A DNA stretch of 6,527 nt from Cyanobacteriota bacterium. Lineage in GTDB: Bacteria; Cyanobacteriota; Cyanobacteriia; Leptolyngbyales; Leptolyngbyaceae. Below are positions 4,592 through 6,527 of the stretch, piece by piece. The notes below the pieces were generated by a model. The model was not told the DNA's origin. It did not search any database and was given only the letters and a program-made list of their open reading frames with translations. The stretch's first letter is position 1. Every line of letters starts with the position of its first letter. Position numbers and translations under genes: made by a program. The stretch spans positions 1-6,527 of the forward strand of contig JAIXVO010000102.1 in the NCBI GenBank assembly GCA_027482985.1. Direction: 5' to 3'.

Positions 4592-5764
4592 ATCGACGCC
4601 AAACCATTGGCGATAAATTTTGCCATAGGCACCGGTTTCTCGCAGGGTCAAAATGGCCCGGTTGATCGGGGTGCGGTAGGGGCTACCCTCGGGCATGACG
4701 ACCCCATAGAACTGGTCGAAAAAGGGGGCCCCCACCAGCTGAAACTGGAGATCGGGTTCGTAGTCGGCAAAGTAGAGCAGCAGCGGGCGCGGGGCAACCA
4801 TGGCTTCGACCTGCTGGGCCTTAAGGGCCGCGTAGGCCGCCTCAGGCTGGGTAAAGCGGGTGATCTGCCGAACGTTTTGGGCCTCTAAATACTCGATCCC
4901 GCCCTCATCGGCCACCAGTGCGATCGGGCGATTTTGGAGGTCGCTGAGGCTTTGAATATTGCCCTGGATTTCCTGAACCGCTAACTCAGCGGTGAGCCCG
5001 GCGGTGAAGTAGGTGACGTAAATAATGCCGACAAATACCCAGAATACGGCCACTAGCTTACCGACGGGGCCATTGGGCATATCTTCGGCCTGGCCCAGTA
5101 GGGCTAGAAATGTCCACCAGAGGGCCTGGAAAATGCCGGGAATGTAAGCGCTGCTTTCAATCACTCCTTCCCGGTTGCTGCGCTCAAAGTACCAGAGCAC
5201 GTGGGCTGGAATCAGCATCAGCAGAAGGACTATGCTCGATAGCCTGACCAGGTCGGGCTGGAGCATGCGGCTGAGAATTTCTTGCATCGGCTGTCGGGTC
5301 TGCTGAAGCGAAGCCGGCACCATAATCTGTAACCCCGCCGACAGAATGGGATGGGAAAAGTCGAACTCGCCTTCGCGCTGGCTGGTCAGGGCGATCGTGC
5401 CGACCCCCAGATCCGCCGCCCCAGAGCGAATCGCCGCTAAGATCTCCGGCACGCCAGGGTAGGTCTCAATCTCAATGGGCCGCTGGGGCTGGCCACCTCC
5501 GATCTGCTCGACCACCGCCCGAGCTAGGTCAACACTAAACCCGACCATTTGGCCATTTTCCTCAAAGGCGTCGGGGCGCATCAGCCGGGTCGCAATGCGC
5601 AGGGGAGGCTGAGGGGCTGAAATCGCGGGGACAGGCCCCGGCTCCTCGGGCGGTGTCTGGGCCCCGGCGGCGGACACCCCCAGCAGGAGGGCCACCAGGA
5701 GCGATACCCCCGCTAGAAGCCAGCGGTGTTGGCCGTAAACCCGTCGGCAGTCGTTCTTTTTCAC
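4586..5764 (-). CDS. Prokaryotic ionotropic glutamate receptor-like channel (GluR0-type architecture, non-K+ pore)
   Basis: A 392-residue membrane receptor channel. In order: signal peptide (basic 1-14, hydrophobic 15-32, likely cleavage AGA|Q after 35); first ligand-binding lobe (55-151) with GFSVDLARAVV (75-85) and GVGTIALTSQREGEFDFS (120-137), where R130 is the ligand-carboxylate Arg of the family; M1 (175-193); re-entrant pore loop (about 210-234); M2 (236-260) running into YFTAGLTAELAV (252-263), the counterpart of the eukaryotic SYTANLAAFLT gate motif; second lobe (271-390). This order (S1, M1, P, M2, S2) is that of Synechocystis GluR0. Unlike GluR0, the pore has LALLGQAEDMP instead of TVGYGD. 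In the second lobe, the usual Asp of AxxxDxP is Pro325. GTG 5764 is preferred because AGGAG lies 9 nt upstream; the in-frame TTG at 5782 overlaps that site's region and adds six residues. Automatic annotation may call it a substrate-binding transporter protein. Confidence 0.87.
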   Translation of the reverse strand: MKKNDCRRVYGQHRWLLAGVSLLVALLLGVSAAGAQTPPEEPGPVPAISAPQPPLRIATRLMRPDAFEENGQMVGFSVDLARAVVEQIGGGQPQRPIEIETYPGVPEILAAIRSGAADLGVGTIALTSQREGEFDFSHPILSAGLQIMVPASLQQTRQPMQEILSRMLQPDLVRLSSIVLLLMLIPAHVLWYFERSNREGVIESSAYIPGIFQALWWTFLALLGQAEDMPNGPVGKLVAVFWVFVGIIYVTYFTAGLTAELAVQEIQGNIQSLSDLQNRPIALVADEGGIEYLEAQNVRQITRFTQPEAAYAALKAQQVEAMVAPRPLLLYFADYEPDLQFQLVGAPFFDQFYGVVMPEGSPYRTPINRAILTLRETGAYGKIYRQWFGVDP

Positions 5765-5773
5765 TCCAGATCG

Positions 5774-5778
5774 CTCCT
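5774..5778 (-). promoter_or_regulatory. Shine-Dalgarno AGGAG that supports the GTG start of the channel gene
   Basis: AGGAG on the minus strand lies 9 nt before GTG 5764-5762. It would lie inside the coding region if the in-frame TTG at 5782 were used, so it argues for the GTG. Confidence 0.6.
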
Positions 5779-5857
5779 GCAAACATGACTGAAACCCCTG
5801 GGCCGAGGGCGATCGCCCCTCAGATCAAGGGCTGACCCCGGTGGATAGGTACCGTTC

Positions 5858-5863
5858 ATTATA
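5858..5863 (-). promoter_or_regulatory. Consensus -10 box TATAAT, candidate channel promoter
   Basis: A perfect TATAAT on the minus strand, about 94 bp before the GTG start of the channel gene. No TTGACA-like -35 sits 16-18 bp upstream, so it would be a -35-independent or activator-dependent promoter, a type frequent in cyanobacteria. The 22-bp inverted repeat begins 31 bp upstream of the box. Confidence 0.4.
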
Positions 5864-5894
5864 GGGAGTCCTGGTTTGCGGATATCCCTGGACT

Positions 5895-5949
5895 CTCGTC
5901 TATCGACCAGTTGGGCAAGGGTCAATCGCCCAACTGGTCGATAGACGAG
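5895..5949. repeat. 22-bp perfect inverted repeat with 11-nt loop
   Basis: The left arm (5895-5916, beginning CTCGTCTATCGACC) and the right arm (5928-5949, beginning GCCCAACTGGTCG) are exact reverse complements, separated by AAGGGTCAATC. As RNA or cruciform DNA this is a very stable hairpin. It is not followed by a T tract on either strand, and both neighbouring genes are transcribed away from it, so it is not an ordinary terminator. It may be a regulator-binding site, a dispersed hairpin repeat or a small structured RNA. Confidence 0.8.
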
Positions 5950-6154
5950 GCAGCCCGCCTGACGGCCCTAGCGGCCCTGCACCCGCCTGATCGGTCTCGA
6001 AAACGGGGATTTCAACAGAGTTGTGTCCGTCGCCAAACCGCCGTTGTGGATGGTCTCCGATCGCCGAGGGAGTGGGGCATTTGGCAAACTGTCTCCACCG
6101 AAGAGGCTCCGACCGGATACTTGTCTAGGGTTGATGTGGTCACTCACTCATACC

Positions 6155-6159
6155 AGGAG
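6155..6159 (+). promoter_or_regulatory. Shine-Dalgarno AGGAG that fixes the YiaA-like start
   Basis: AGGAG lies 7 nt before ATG 6167. It selects this start over in-frame upstream candidates such as 6023. Confidence 0.75.
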
Positions 6160-6166
6160 CCAACCT

Positions 6167-6448
6167 ATGAACTCGCTTCATCGTCCCCCTAACCACAGCC
6201 AAGCCTGGGTCGTGCAAACCTGGGCCGCGTTTGTCCTGTCCGTGGGCGGCCTATCTCTGGGCATTATTTGCCTGCCCGTCGATGCTTGGGTCAAAGGCTA
6301 TATGGGCATGGGCACCGCATTTGCCCTAGGGTCTACCGCCAGCCTGGCTAAAACCGTACGCGATCTCCACGAAGGTAAGCAGGTTACCGCCCGCATTGAT
6401 GAGGCCAAGGTCGAAAAACTCTTGGCCGAACATCATCCTCTGAGGTAA
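6167..6448 (+). CDS. YiaA/YiaB-type two-helix inner membrane protein
   Basis: A complete 93-residue membrane protein. Two hydrophobic helices (about 14-35 and 45-62) flank the short loop LPVDAWVKGYMGMG (36-49), followed by the conserved-looking ALGSTASLAKTVRDLHEG segment (53-70) and a charged cytoplasmic-type tail with EAKVEKLLAEH. This matches the YiaAB two-helix domain (PF05360) and its cyanobacterial homologues, whose tails carry similar TARxDEAxVEKxLAEH sequences. No molecular function is established for the family. The ATG is fixed by AGGAG 7 nt upstream; the frame is open further upstream to 6023, but that part reads as non-coding and lacks family similarity. It is divergent from the channel gene and followed by its own terminator, so it is probably monocistronic. 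Confidence 0.87.
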   Translation: MNSLHRPPNHSQAWVVQTWAAFVLSVGGLSLGIICLPVDAWVKGYMGMGTAFALGSTASLAKTVRDLHEGKQVTARIDEAKVEKLLAEHHPLR

Positions 6449-6469
6449 GGGCTGGAAATATCTCTACCG

Positions 6470-6505
6470 CCGTCGTCCAAGGGAGCCACTTGCGCGACGG
6501 TTTTT
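6470..6505 (+). terminator. Intrinsic terminator after the YiaA-like gene
   Basis: CCGTCG (6470-6475) pairs with CGACGG (6495-6500), and inside it CAAG (6478-6481) pairs with CTTG (6489-6492) around the loop GGAGCCA. TTTTT follows directly (6501-6505), then AAATTTT. It lies 21 bp after the stop codon and is a canonical Rho-independent structure. Confidence 0.75.
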
Positions 6506-6527
6506 AAATTTTCACCGCCGAGTACTA

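Larger units (their letters stand above)
5765..6166. other. Divergent intergenic region between the channel and yiaA-like genes
   Basis: About 400 bp without a supported gene. It holds the channel ribosome binding site, a HIP1 site inside the 12-bp palindrome GGGCGATCGCCC (5807-5818), a perfect minus-strand TATAAT, a 22-bp perfect inverted repeat (5895-5949) and, at its right end, the ribosome binding site of the YiaA-like gene. Between 5950 and 6150 I see only weak open frames without family resemblance and no convincing promoter. Confidence 0.6.

Noticed and set aside
4586..5764. Reading the channel as an ABC amino-acid permease fused to its binding protein
   Set aside because: Only two membrane helices and a loop interrupt the binding domain, there is no permease EAA motif, and the order of parts fits an ionotropic receptor.
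5785..5835. Small plus-strand frame MTETPGPRAIAPQIKG
   Set aside because: It has no ribosome binding site and crosses a HIP1 palindrome; it is most likely chance in the leader of the channel gene.
5895..5949. Intrinsic terminator
   Set aside because: No T run follows on either strand and neither adjacent gene is transcribed into it.
6023..6166. Upstream extension of the YiaA-like protein
   Set aside because: The ATG at 6167 has an AGGAG at ideal spacing and the family begins there; the extension is Arg/Ser/Thr-rich without similarity.
5911..6192. A 93-codon plus-strand open frame
   Set aside because: It starts inside the right half of the 22-bp hairpin region, ends inside the YiaA-like gene in another frame, and has low-complexity, non-family sequence.

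Overview
The window looks like chromosomal DNA of a cyanobacterium, probably a filamentous or Leptolyngbya-like lineage. Six perfect copies of the HIP1 octamer GCGATCGC lie at 1315, 1438, 1567, 2433, 3292 and 5809. There is a DUF4327 gene, a family known essentially only from cyanobacteria, a heptameric short tandem repeat of the STRR type, and a GluR0-like receptor channel. No RNA gene, CRISPR array or autonomous transposon is visible.

Layout: (1) 1-1617 (+) is the 3' end of a chromate operon, the C-terminal domain of ChrB followed after 3 nt by the complete chromate transporter ChrA. (2) 1618-2260 has no intact gene and is repeat-rich. It holds a 101-bp MITE-like insertion with terminal inverted repeats and a perfect 9-bp target duplication, an 18-codon remnant of a short-chain dehydrogenase gene on the minus strand, two palindromes and a TGTCCCC heptad array. 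(3) 2261-2482 (+) is a small DUF4327 gene, facing a DUF72 (YecE-like) gene on the minus strand (2509-3408) that ends in a sliding-clamp-type QLSLF peptide. (4) 3629-4522 (+), possibly from 3548, is a class III-like PPK2 polyphosphate:nucleotide phosphotransferase. (5) 4586-5764 (-) is a prokaryotic ionotropic-glutamate-receptor-like channel whose pore loop lacks the K+ signature TVGYGD. (6) 5765-6166 is the divergent control region, with a perfect TATAAT box and a 22-bp perfect inverted repeat. (7) 6167-6448 (+) is a small YiaA/YiaB-type membrane protein, followed by a good intrinsic terminator.

Only chrB-chrA is clearly an operon. The other genes are single units in convergent or divergent pairs, and I see no sign that they form one dedicated pathway. 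The most interesting items are the channel with a non-potassium, eukaryote-like pore and an altered ligand site, the clamp-motif tail on DUF72, the MITE with its neighbouring gene remnant, and the long palindrome between the two membrane-protein genes.
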